From Rothia nasimurium (GTDB lineage Bacteria; Actinomycetota; Actinomycetes; Actinomycetales; Micrococcaceae), in assembly GCF_004569295.1 (NCBI RefSeq), contig NZ_SPQC01000002.1, positions 1 to 64,000 of the forward strand: a DNA stretch of 64,000 nt, in the 5' to 3' direction. How positions within the stretch are numbered: position 1 is the stretch's first letter; every line of letters begins with the position of its first letter. The notes under the pieces were generated by a model. That model worked only from the letters and a program-made list of their open reading frames with translations, ran no database searches and was not told the DNA's origin. The position numbers were made by a program, and so were the translations under genes. Shown here one piece after another: positions 25,686 through 33,985 of the stretch.

Positions 25686-27401
25686 ATGAACAAGAACGTA
25701 GTTCTGAACCGCCGTACCCTGCTTTGGGGTACCGGTATTCTGGGAACCACCGGCCTACTGACCGCTTGCGGTGGCTCAGGCTCTAACACCACCAGCGCTG
25801 CAACCGCCAGCATGGCAGCAGCCGGTGATGAAATTAAGGTCGAAATCAACGAGCAGGACGTCGCTAACCTGCAGACCGGTGGCGTCGTCAACCTGCCTGT
25901 TAGCTCCCTGGGCCCTGATTTCAACATCTCCTCCCAGAACGGTAACTCAGCAAATAACAGCTTCGTTCTCTCTACCTTCCACACTTCGATGACCAGCGGT
26001 ATCTGGCAGTCAGACTTCGACGGTACCCCCAGCATCAACCCCGACTTCTGTGAGTCCTACGAGTCTGAGACCGTTGATGGTGTGCAGACCATCCGCGTCA
26101 AGCTGAACTCCAAGGCCAAGTTCAACGATGGCACTCCCATTGATATTGAGTCTCTGCGCACCTCATGGAACGTCTTCAAGTCCACCGAGGGCGACTACAA
26201 CATTGTTACCTCGGGCATGTACGAGTTCATCGAGTCCATTGAAGAAGATGGCGATGCCTTCTCCGCTGTTGTGACGATGAAGCAACCCTACTACCCGGCA
26301 GATAACCTCTTTGGCACCCTGCTACACCCTGCTATGGCAGACCCAGCAGTCTTTAACGAGGGCTGGACCGACAACCCCAACCCCGACTACGGCGTAGGCC
26401 CCTTCAAGCTGGAAGAATGGAACTCAGCAGAAAAGCGCCTTTCCGTTGTTCCCAACGAAAACTGGTGGGGCACTAAGCCCATCCTGGACCGCATCACCTT
26501 CCGCCAGATGGAAGCTACTGCTGCCCGTGCTGCCTTCCGCAACGGCGAAATTGATGCAGTGGAAGCTCGAACTTTGGCTGCCTATAAGGACGTTGAAGGT
26601 ACAGCTGACGCTGAGCCTCGTCGTTCTCTGCGCCTCTTCTCGGGTGGATTGAATCTTAATCCCGCCCGTATCCAGGATGTCGCTCTGCGCCGCGCAATCT
26701 TTGCTGGCACCGACCGCAAGGCCCTCTCAGACATCCGTTTCCAGGGCTTGAACTGGACCGAAGAGACTCCGGGCTCCATGCTTCTGCTGCCCATCTCTGA
26801 GTACTACCAGGATAACTACCCGGCAGAACGTGGCGTTGAGGCAGCCCAGAAGATTCTGGAAGATGCCGGTTACACCAAGAATGGCGACTACTACGCTAAG
26901 GACGGCACTAACGCCAGCTTCCGCGTGACCAACTTCGGTGAAGACCCCGGTTCAGCTGCCCTGGCTCAGACCATGGTTGAACAGATGAAGACCATCGGCA
27001 TTGAGTGCTCCATCGACCAGCAGCCCAACGCTAACTTCGCCTCGGTAGTCGGCAACAAGGAATACGACATGACCTTCTCAGGCTTCACTGTTGGCTCCGA
27101 TGCAACCTCAGCAACCCGTCAGTTCTACCACTCATCTAACCTCGACGGTGCCGCAGGCTCTGAGGAAATCGACGCCATGATTGCCGAGATGGAAAGGATT
27201 GAGGACGACGCTGAGCGTAACGCAAAGTGTAACGAGATCGAAAAGAAATTCATGGCCGAGTTCGCAACCCTCGGTACTGTCTTCAATGGTCCTAACATTT
27301 TCTACTGCAAGACCAAGCTGGCTAACTACGGTGCCGCTATGTTTGGTGGCCACTCTGCCAACCCCCACCTCTGGGCCCGTCTTGGCTGGATGAAGGACTA
27401 A
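25686..27401 (+). CDS. Peptide-binding lipoprotein 1 (SBP family 5)
   Basis: 571 residues. A secreted lipoprotein that would capture peptides for the ABC importer just upstream. The signal peptide contains RRTLLWGTGILGTTGLLTACGG, with lipobox LTAC and Cys near residue 28; the RR pair resembles a Tat motif. The mature part has the family 5 core with KFNDGTPIDIESL, NENWWGTKP, RNGEIDAVEA and DRKALSDIRF. AAGGAG precedes the ATG. It is about 60 % identical by eye to the next binding protein, so the two are tandem paralogs. Confidence 0.93.
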   Translation: MNKNVVLNRRTLLWGTGILGTTGLLTACGGSGSNTTSAATASMAAAGDEIKVEINEQDVANLQTGGVVNLPVSSLGPDFNISSQNGNSANNSFVLSTFHTSMTSGIWQSDFDGTPSINPDFCESYESETVDGVQTIRVKLNSKAKFNDGTPIDIESLRTSWNVFKSTEGDYNIVTSGMYEFIESIEEDGDAFSAVVTMKQPYYPADNLFGTLLHPAMADPAVFNEGWTDNPNPDYGVGPFKLEEWNSAEKRLSVVPNENWWGTKPILDRITFRQMEATAARAAFRNGEIDAVEARTLAAYKDVEGTADAEPRRSLRLFSGGLNLNPARIQDVALRRAIFAGTDRKALSDIRFQGLNWTEETPGSMLLLPISEYYQDNYPAERGVEAAQKILEDAGYTKNGDYYAKDGTNASFRVTNFGEDPGSAALAQTMVEQMKTIGIECSIDQQPNANFASVVGNKEYDMTFSGFTVGSDATSATRQFYHSSNLDGAAGSEEIDAMIAEMERIEDDAERNAKCNEIEKKFMAEFATLGTVFNGPNIFYCKTKLANYGAAMFGGHSANPHLWARLGWMKD

Positions 27402-27438
27402 GCTCCTCGAGTCTAAAAGTCTCCTAGAGTACCCCCTG

Positions 27439-27480
27439 ACTTGCCCCATCACCTGATGCAGGTGGTGGGGCAAGTTGTTT
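27439..27480 (+). terminator. Rho-independent terminator after binding protein 1
   Basis: The arms 27439-27455 and 27459-27475 pair over 17 bp with one G-U, and are followed by TGTTTGTTT. Confidence 0.88.
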
Positions 27481-27562
27481 GTTTAATCTGGGCTGTTATC
27501 TCAGCGTGCTGTTAGGCCTGTGGGTTGGTGGCCAGGGGAGGCGCTCTGAAGATGCTGAAAAC

Positions 27563-27598
27563 ATCAGAAAAATTTAGAGAAGCTAATCTATTTCTGAT
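27563..27598. promoter_or_regulatory. Long inverted repeat upstream of the second binding protein
   Basis: ATCAGAAA (27563-27570) and TTTCTGAT (27591-27598) are perfect arms, with a nested TTAG..CTAA pair inside. It lies in an AT-rich 260-base stretch that carries no gene. A possible promoter (TTACAG, 17 bases, TAGGGT) follows about 55 bases later. It may be an operator or a processed hairpin. Confidence 0.4.
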
Positions 27599-27740
27599 AA
27601 AAATACTCAGTGCTTATGGGGTCATTATATAAAATACGGGTTGAAAAAGAGTTACAGTGGCATGAATTACCTGCTAGGGTAGTCTCAATCACACAAAAGG
27701 TGTGGCGAACATTAAGTTCTGCTTATCTAAGGATGGCATC

Positions 27741-29456
27741 ATGACTGCACGTATTAACCTCAACCGCAGGTCCTTCTTCATTGTCTCGGGCGTCGCCGGT
27801 ATGACCGGCCTGCTCGCAGCCTGTGGCAGCAACAGCAATACCTCAAGCGCCGAAACCGGCTCAGCCCTCACCCGCGGAGACGACATCTCAAAGCTCGTAG
27901 CTATCAACGAACATGACCGCGCAGACCTGCGGACTGGCGGCGTCCTTAACCTTGCCGTAGCCACCCTGGGCCCCAACTTCAACGTCGCAACCCAAACCGG
28001 CTACACCACCAGCAATCTCAACGTCATGGCGGCCGTCAACACCGCCACCGTCAGCGGCCTCTGGGAAACCAACGCCCTGGGCGAGTACAGCATCAACACC
28101 GACTACTGCACCGCCTACGAAGCTAGCGAAACCGACGGCGTGCAGACCATCTCCATCAAGCTCAACCCCCAGGCTAAGTTCAACGACGGCACCCCCGTGG
28201 ACGTCAAGGCCCTGCAGGTGACCCACAAGACCCTCACCGAAGAGGGCTACAACATCGTAGACCCCGGCGTCTATGCCCACATCGCATCCATCGAAGAAGA
28301 CGGTGACGCCTTCTCGGTTAAGATCACCATGACCGAACCCTACTATCCCATCGAGGGTCTCTTCGGCACCGGCCTGGTGCACCCCGCCATGGAAGACCCC
28401 GCAATCTTCAACGACGGCCTGCTCGATACCATCAACAACGACTACCTCTCCGGCCCCTACAAGGTCGATAACTGGGACTCTGCCCAGAAGATGCTCACCG
28501 TTGTGCCCAACGAGAACTGGTGGGGCGAAAAGCCCCTGCTCGACCGCATCACCTTCCGCCAGATGGAAGCCTCTGCAGCCCGCGCAGCCTTCCGCAACGG
28601 CGAAATCGACGCGGTGACCGCTAACAGCCTGACCGCCTACAACGACATTGACGGCACCAGCGGCGCTGAACCCCGCCGCGGCCAGAACCTCTACGCCGGT
28701 GGCCTGGTCATCAACCCTGAGCGACTCACCGACACCGCCCTACGCCGCGCAATCTTTGCCGCTATCGACCGTAAGGCCATCGCAGCCGTCCGCTTCAACG
28801 GTCTGAACTGGACCGAAGAAGTACCCGGCTCTATGATGCTCATGCCCTTCGCCACCGACTACCAGGACAACTATCCAACCGAAACCGGTGCAGAGGCAGC
28901 CAAGAAGATCCTGGCCGATGCGGGCTACAGCCAAAACGGTGACTACCTGGCCAACTCTTCAGGCAATGCCAAGTTCGTCATCACCACCTTCGGCGATGAC
29001 CCGGTTTCATCAGCTACCGCCCAGACCATCGTGCAGCAGATGAAGGCTGCCGGTATCGAATGCACCATCGATAACCAGCCCGACGCAAACTTCTCCACCG
29101 TCATCGGTAACAAGGAATATGACGTGACCTTCTCCGGCTACGGCATCCTGGGTGAAGATGCATCGGGTTCAGCAGAGTACTTCTACCACTCAGCCACCTA
29201 CAACGGCATCGGCACCGACGAAATCGATGCGATGTGTGAGCGCCTGCGCACCATCGAATCAATGGAAGAGCGTAACGCCCTGTCCAACGAAATCGAGAAG
29301 AAGCACATGGCAGAGGTCGCCACCATGATTCCCATCATCAACGGCCCCGAAATCTGGTTCTGCAAGACCAACCTGGCCAACTACGGTGCTTTCCTCTTCG
29401 CCCGCCCCTATGCCAACCCGTCCGCCTACATCAACGCAGGCTGGATCAAGGAGTAG
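27741..29456 (+). CDS. Peptide-binding lipoprotein 2 (SBP family 5)
   Basis: 571 residues from ATG 27741, which has AAGGATGG upstream; the in-frame ATG at 27702 would put 13 extra residues before the signal peptide. The signal has RRSFFIVSGVAGMTGLLAACGS, with a lipobox LAAC. Family 5 motifs run in parallel with binding protein 1 (KFNDGTPVDVKAL, NENWWGEKP, RNGEIDAVTA, DRKAIAAVRF). Separate terminator and promoter regions between the two suggest independent expression, perhaps for different peptides through one ABC core. Confidence 0.93.
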   Translation: MTARINLNRRSFFIVSGVAGMTGLLAACGSNSNTSSAETGSALTRGDDISKLVAINEHDRADLRTGGVLNLAVATLGPNFNVATQTGYTTSNLNVMAAVNTATVSGLWETNALGEYSINTDYCTAYEASETDGVQTISIKLNPQAKFNDGTPVDVKALQVTHKTLTEEGYNIVDPGVYAHIASIEEDGDAFSVKITMTEPYYPIEGLFGTGLVHPAMEDPAIFNDGLLDTINNDYLSGPYKVDNWDSAQKMLTVVPNENWWGEKPLLDRITFRQMEASAARAAFRNGEIDAVTANSLTAYNDIDGTSGAEPRRGQNLYAGGLVINPERLTDTALRRAIFAAIDRKAIAAVRFNGLNWTEEVPGSMMLMPFATDYQDNYPTETGAEAAKKILADAGYSQNGDYLANSSGNAKFVITTFGDDPVSSATAQTIVQQMKAAGIECTIDNQPDANFSTVIGNKEYDVTFSGYGILGEDASGSAEYFYHSATYNGIGTDEIDAMCERLRTIESMEERNALSNEIEKKHMAEVATMIPIINGPEIWFCKTNLANYGAFLFARPYANPSAYINAGWIKE

Positions 29457-29474
29457 GTTCAACTCCCAAATTTC

Positions 29475-29525
29475 CACTTTTTCGCCGGTTTTCGACGGTT
29501 TAGCCGTTGAAAACCGGCGAAAGTG
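29475..29525 (+). terminator. Long hairpin after binding protein 2
   Basis: TTTCGCCGGTTTTCGACGG (29480-29498) pairs with 29504-29522 around TTTAG, a 19-bp stem with one G-U. The arms are edged by A and T runs. Confidence 0.82.
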
Positions 29526-29671
29526 TCGAAACAGGGATTCTGACTCTCAACCGCGCAAACCCGGCGGCTCCTTGCCTATATACGTTATTCTTAATAGCTG
29601 ATTCTTAAATTTGTTAGCGGGCCCCTATAAGCCCGCGACGCCCATCCAGCCACGAAAGTAGTGCACAGCCC

Positions 29672-31246
29672 GTGTTTAATTCACTCTCAGACCGGTTGAC
29701 AGCAACCTTCAAAAACCTGCGCGGCAAAGGCAAGCTGACTGAAGCAGATATTGACGCTACAGTACGCGAGATTCGCCGTGCCCTGCTGGATGCCGACGTG
29801 GCCGTCCCCGTCGTCCGCGAATTCACCTCCCACATCAAGGAACGCGCCCTGGGCGCCGAGGTTTCCGAAGCCCTCAACCCCTCCCAGCAAATCGTCAAGA
29901 TCGTCAACGAAGAGCTGGTCAACATTCTGGGTGGTCAGACCCGCCGTATCAACATGGCCAAGACCGGCCCCACCATCATCATGCTGGCCGGTCTGCAGGG
30001 TGCCGGTAAGACCACCCTGGTCGGTAAGCTTTCCCACTGGCTCAAGAAGCAGGGCCACACCCCCATGCTGGTGGCTTCTGACCTTCAGCGCCCCAACGCC
30101 GTCAACCAGCTCAAAGTGGTGGGTGAGCGCGCTGGCGTGCCCGTCTACGCTCCGCACCCCGGCGTCACCAGTGAGTTCGATGTTCCCACCGGTGACCCCG
30201 TCCAGGTTGCCCGCGACGGTGTAGCTGAGGCTCGCGCCAAGCTGCACGATGTGGTCATTGTCGATACTGCAGGCCGCCTGGGTGTTGATGCCGAGCTCAT
30301 GCAGCAGGCCCGCGACATCCGCGACGCCATTGAGCCTAACGAAGTTCTCTTCGTCATCGATGCCATGATCGGTCAGGACGCCGTCAACACCGCTAACGCC
30401 TTTAACGAGGGCGTCGACTTCACCGGCGTTGTGCTCTCCAAGCTGGACGGTGACGCCCGCGGTGGTGCCGCTCTGTCTGTTGCTTCGGTGACCGGCAAGC
30501 CCATCATGTTCGCCTCCACCGGTGAAAACGTCACTGATTTTGAGCAGTTCCATCCCGACCGCATGGCCAGCCGTATTCTCGACATGGGTGACGTGCTCAC
30601 CCTGATTGAGCAGGCCGAGCAGACCTGGGATAAGGCCGAAGCTGACCGCATGGCCAAGAAGTTCGTTGACCAGGAAGACTTCACTTTTGAAGACTTCCTG
30701 GCCCAGATGCAGCAGATTCGCAAGATGGGGTCCATGAAGAAGCTGCTCATGATGATGCCGGGTGCAGCCCAGATTCGTCAGCAGCTGGAGAACTTCGACG
30801 AGAAGGAAATCGACCGCGTCGAAGCGATCGTACGCTCCATGACCCCGCACGAGCGCGTCGCTCCCAAGATCATCAACGGTTCCCGCCGTGCCCGTATCGC
30901 TAAGGGTGCCGGTGTGACCGTTTCTGAGGTCAACATGCTCATGGAGCGTTTTGCCCAGGCCCAGAAGATGATGAAGAAGCTGGCTAGCGGCAATATGGCC
31001 GGTATGCCCGGTGGCATGCAGATGCCCGGTATGGCCGCTGCCGGTGGTGCTGCCCGCAAGAATAAGGGCAAGGGTAAGGGCAAGCAGAAGGCTCGTTCCG
31101 GCAACCCGGCAAAGCGCGCCCAGCAGGAGCAGGCAGCTGCTGCTAAGCAGCAGGCTGCTCTGGGCTCGGCCTTTGGCCAGCAGACCCAGGACGTGAAGCC
31201 TGAGAATCTGAACCTGCCTAAGGGCTTCGAGAAGTTCCTCAAGTAA
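29672..31246 (+). CDS. ffh: Signal recognition particle protein Ffh
   Basis: 524 residues from GTG 29672. Ffh binds signal sequences on nascent chains and delivers them to FtsY. The N domain is at 1-95, the G domain has GLQGAGKTTLVGKL, DLQRPNAVNQL, DTAGRLG, SKLDGDARGG, and the C-terminal M domain has Met-rich segments QMQQIRKMGSMKKLLMMMPG and MMKKLASGNMAGMPGGMQM that bind the signal peptide, with SRRARIAKGAGV for 4.5S RNA. The tail is basic and Gln/Ala-rich. The preceding ~145 bases include a possible promoter (TTGCCT, 17 bases, TAGCTG). Confidence 0.97.
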   Translation: MFNSLSDRLTATFKNLRGKGKLTEADIDATVREIRRALLDADVAVPVVREFTSHIKERALGAEVSEALNPSQQIVKIVNEELVNILGGQTRRINMAKTGPTIIMLAGLQGAGKTTLVGKLSHWLKKQGHTPMLVASDLQRPNAVNQLKVVGERAGVPVYAPHPGVTSEFDVPTGDPVQVARDGVAEARAKLHDVVIVDTAGRLGVDAELMQQARDIRDAIEPNEVLFVIDAMIGQDAVNTANAFNEGVDFTGVVLSKLDGDARGGAALSVASVTGKPIMFASTGENVTDFEQFHPDRMASRILDMGDVLTLIEQAEQTWDKAEADRMAKKFVDQEDFTFEDFLAQMQQIRKMGSMKKLLMMMPGAAQIRQQLENFDEKEIDRVEAIVRSMTPHERVAPKIINGSRRARIAKGAGVTVSEVNMLMERFAQAQKMMKKLASGNMAGMPGGMQMPGMAAAGGAARKNKGKGKGKQKARSGNPAKRAQQEQAAAAKQQAALGSAFGQQTQDVKPENLNLPKGFEKFLK

Positions 31247-31257
31247 AACCTACCGAT

Positions 31258-31292
31258 AGGGCAGGGGTAAGCAGTTGGCTTACTCCCGCCCT
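31258..31292 (+). terminator. Hairpin after ffh
   Basis: AGGGCAGGGGTAAGC (31258-31272) pairs with 31278-31292 over 15 bp with G-U/mismatch positions; loop AGTTG. No T run follows. Confidence 0.65.
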
Positions 31293-31422
31293 GTGGCTTA
31301 TAAGGACGCTTGTGGGTAGGGGCAGTTCTGCTGAGAGAGTGCAAGGGCCTCTCTACCTTTTACGCTGTGGTCTGGCGCTGTACATTGGGTGTAGTAACCG
31401 CCCGTCAAGAAGGAGCAGTACC

Positions 31423-31917
31423 GTGGTTGATTCTTATCTGCCTGAAGAAGAACTGAAGGCTTTTATTGAAAGTCTGCCCACCCGTCGTCTGGCGGCCGGC
31501 GCTGTGATTCGGAATGAAGCGGGGCAGATGTTGCTGGTCAAGCCTAACTATAAGGACGGCTGGACTATCCCGGGCGGTACCGTTGAGGCGGGTGAAGCTC
31601 CACAGCCAGCTTGCTTCCGTGAGGTGGTTGAGGAAGTTGGCCTTACCCTTGAACCTGGTCGTCTTCTGGTGATCTTCCATGGCCTGCAAATGGATATCTG
31701 GGGTGACTCCACTTACTACATCTATGACGCCGGTGTACTTCCTGCCCATGCGGTCATTACTCTGCAGGAAGAAGAGCTGACCGCTTATAAATGGGTAGCG
31801 CCCGAAGATTTGGGTAACTACTTTGATCAGGGTCAGGCCTACCGTTTGCAGCAGGCTTTCCGTGCCCTGCAGACCGGGGCCGTGTACGAGTTCTCTAGCG
31901 ATTCACCTGCAAGCTAG
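31423..31917 (+). CDS. NUDIX hydrolase
   Basis: 164 residues from GTG 31423, set by AAGGAG 8-9 bases upstream; the frame is open further up to 31312 but that part has no family similarity. The Nudix box is complete: GGTVEAGEAPQPACFREVVEEVGL (23 residues from about 48), with the metal-binding REVVEE core. Such enzymes hydrolyse nucleoside diphosphates linked to another group; this sequence does not reveal the substrate. It is flanked by ffh and the 643-residue unknown gene and may share a promoter with the latter. Confidence 0.88.
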   Translation: MVDSYLPEEELKAFIESLPTRRLAAGAVIRNEAGQMLLVKPNYKDGWTIPGGTVEAGEAPQPACFREVVEEVGLTLEPGRLLVIFHGLQMDIWGDSTYYIYDAGVLPAHAVITLQEEELTAYKWVAPEDLGNYFDQGQAYRLQQAFRALQTGAVYEFSSDSPAS

Positions 31918-31940
31918 TTACCCCTGCGTCATGTGGCCCG

Positions 31941-31956
31941 GGGCAGAGCTCTGCCC
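31941..31956. repeat. 16-bp perfect palindrome after the NUDIX gene
   Basis: GGGCAGAGCTCTGCCC has no spacer. It lies 24 bases after the NUDIX stop and 34 before the next start, so it could be a short terminator or an operator of the following gene. Confidence 0.5.
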
Positions 31957-31989
31957 GTTTGATGAAGCGTTGAGAAGGATTGTAAGCAT

Positions 31990-33921
31990 ATGACTGAATC
32001 ACACCGTGACCCCGCCCAGCAGGGTGCCTCCCAGGGGGAGGTTGTGGGTTCTGATGTGCTGTGGGTGCGTCTGTGCATTGATCGTGCCCAGCCCTGGGGG
32101 AGCTGGCGGAAGCTAGTGCCTGCCCTATACAGCGGCGCGTCTGATACTCAGCAGGGGGCGGACGCCGGTGAGCAGCTTGCCCTGCCTGCTGACGTTGAGC
32201 AGCAGGTTCGGGATCAGTTAGAGAGCATTATCGGCATGATTCGGGAGCAGGCTCAGGGAGCTGACCAGAGCTACGAGTACACCGATGAAGACATCAAGAG
32301 CGTTGAGGAGCTCGCTGCCGACCCCGATAAGTTCGATGACCTGATTCAGCAGACTATGCAGGCAGAGCAGGGGAGCGAAGAGTTCCTTGCAGAGCTTGAC
32401 CAGGTGCCTACTGAGGTTACCGCAGAGGAGCTTCAGGCGCTGACCGGCGACCCCACCCCAGAGGCTCTGGCCGCGATGGAAGAGCTGAACTGGGAGATTA
32501 CCCCTCAGCTAGCGGGTTATTTAGAGTCGGTGGCGACGGTGACGGCCCTTGAGACGGACGGACGCCGCGCCCAGCTCTTCGTGCTGTGCGAGCGGGTGCC
32601 GGGGCAGGCGTCCTTGCGCACCGTGGAGACCGACAGCACCGGGGTGCTGTTGCCCGGTGTGCCCCTGAACGAGTTCCTGACCCAGATGGACGCTCTCTTT
32701 CCAGGTGTCGCTGACCTGCTGCCCCAAAAGCCGGGGGAGGACTACCACCTGGCGTCCTTCTCCCAGGGCACCGATTCCCTGAGCCTTGACCCGAACGGGG
32801 TGAGTGCTGCGCTGGTGGAGCTGTCGATGGCTGACCTTGCCACCTACATGCAGCCTGAGCTTATGGCCGGTGAGGTTGAGGCGGCACCTGCCGATAAGAG
32901 CTGGTCGCTGCTCACCGCCGACCCCCGCACCCTGGCCAACCTGCTTGAAGCCATGAACGTGCCCTCGATTGTGGCTGAGCAGACCCTCTTCGGCCAGAAC
33001 CTGACCTTCGTGCTCCCGGCTGATTCCACCGGCCCCGAAACCGGTAGCGTCACCGACTGGGTTAACCAGGTCATGGGCACCCCCGACTCGGGTCTGGTGG
33101 GTACCGTGCTGACTTTCAGCTGGTCGCCCCTAACAAAAATCGGCTCTGCCCTTGAACGGGTCTCCAGCGAAGTGGGCAACCTGGTCTGGAGTCTGCCGGG
33201 CCTACTCCCGGCACCGTTCAGGGAGCTAGCTGCCCGTGACCAGCTCGAACAGCTCATCTGGCTCTACGGGCTCGATGAGCAAACCGCGAACCGCCTGACC
33301 AACTACGTGCTGGACTGCGAAAGCTCCGACGGTCTGGAATCCACAATCCATGCCCTCGAACTGCCCGAAGAATTGCTCAAGGTGCTCACCGGGGCTGTAC
33401 ACCTTGATGAGTTCGTGGGCTACCGAAAATTCGCCCCCGATATGAACGGGCTGGAGCGCTTCAAGGAGAGCGTCACCGCCTACCCCAACGGCACCGATAC
33501 ACTCAGCACCGTGAGCCGGGAAATCCGGGAACGCCCCTGGCTTCTCACAGCGGACGCCACCGCCCAGCTCGGTGCCTCCGGCGCCCTGGCCCTGTGGGCA
33601 GCCCGGCGCGTAGCGCAGGGGCGTTCACCCCGCGCGGCCCTCATCGCAGCAGCCACCCTCGGGGCTACCGGCGCAGCTGAACTGGTCATCGCGCGGGTCT
33701 ACCACCGCCTGCAGGCAGCCGAGAAATTGCCCACGGTCGAACACCACCAGGTGCGGCCCCTCTCACTGACCGAAGAGCTCCGCGCCCAGGCTCAGCAGCA
33801 GGCAGAAGAAACCTCCGAGCCGCAGACCCCCAAGGTCGTCCGCAACGCCCAGAAGCTGGGCCGCCAGGCAAGGCAGATTGCCCGGCAGCAGCTGGGGCGT
33901 TTCTTCGGCGCTCGTGACTAA
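31990..33921 (+). CDS. Unrecognised 643-residue acidic protein
   Basis: I do not recognise a family. From ATG 31990 (GAGAAGG upstream) the protein starts with DVLWVRLCIDRAQPWGSWRKL, then a very acidic, Glu/Gln-rich stretch (about 60-160), a beta-rich middle (200-400) with repeated Leu-Pro-Gly loops, and a C-terminal part with a long Ala-rich helix (ASGALALWAARRVAQG, ALIAAATLGATGAAELVIA) that could associate with membranes. The end is basic and helical (KLGRQARQIARQQLGRFFG). No signal peptide or catalytic motif is obvious. Codon use resembles the neighbours. It sits between a NUDIX gene and a two-component system; a hairpin follows. Confidence 0.8.
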   Translation: MTESHRDPAQQGASQGEVVGSDVLWVRLCIDRAQPWGSWRKLVPALYSGASDTQQGADAGEQLALPADVEQQVRDQLESIIGMIREQAQGADQSYEYTDEDIKSVEELAADPDKFDDLIQQTMQAEQGSEEFLAELDQVPTEVTAEELQALTGDPTPEALAAMEELNWEITPQLAGYLESVATVTALETDGRRAQLFVLCERVPGQASLRTVETDSTGVLLPGVPLNEFLTQMDALFPGVADLLPQKPGEDYHLASFSQGTDSLSLDPNGVSAALVELSMADLATYMQPELMAGEVEAAPADKSWSLLTADPRTLANLLEAMNVPSIVAEQTLFGQNLTFVLPADSTGPETGSVTDWVNQVMGTPDSGLVGTVLTFSWSPLTKIGSALERVSSEVGNLVWSLPGLLPAPFRELAARDQLEQLIWLYGLDEQTANRLTNYVLDCESSDGLESTIHALELPEELLKVLTGAVHLDEFVGYRKFAPDMNGLERFKESVTAYPNGTDTLSTVSREIRERPWLLTADATAQLGASGALALWAARRVAQGRSPRAALIAAATLGATGAAELVIARVYHRLQAAEKLPTVEHHQVRPLSLTEELRAQAQQQAEETSEPQTPKVVRNAQKLGRQARQIARQQLGRFFGARD

Positions 33922-33927
33922 GAGCCC

Positions 33928-33953
33928 GGCTCCCTCCGCCTCGCGGGGGAGCC
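33928..33953 (+). terminator. Short GC-rich hairpin after the 643-residue gene
   Basis: GGCTCCC (33928-33934) pairs with GGGAGCC (33947-33953). No T run; the sense-kinase promoter follows at once, so the call is weak. Confidence 0.45.
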
Positions 33954-33972
33954 GCCAGCGCCCTGGTCTTGA

Positions 33973-33985
33973 TACAGTGGGCAGG
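33973..33985 (+). promoter_or_regulatory. Candidate -10 for a leaderless histidine kinase transcript
   Basis: TACAGT (33973-33978) lies 6 bases before the GTG at 33985. The gap GGGCAG contains no properly spaced ribosome binding site. Confidence 0.42.

Noticed and set aside
29687-30850. 387-residue open frame antisense to ffh
   Set aside because: It mirrors the codon bias of ffh, has no ribosome binding site or family-like pattern, and ffh is certain.
30961-31070. Repetitive Met/Gly/Lys-coding tract in ffh as a possible repeat element
   Set aside because: It encodes the normal Met-rich M domain and basic tail of Ffh.
31300-31422. Riboswitch in the NUDIX leader (GAGAGAGTGCAAGGG region)
   Set aside because: No recognisable conserved riboswitch core, only an isolated purine-rich stretch.
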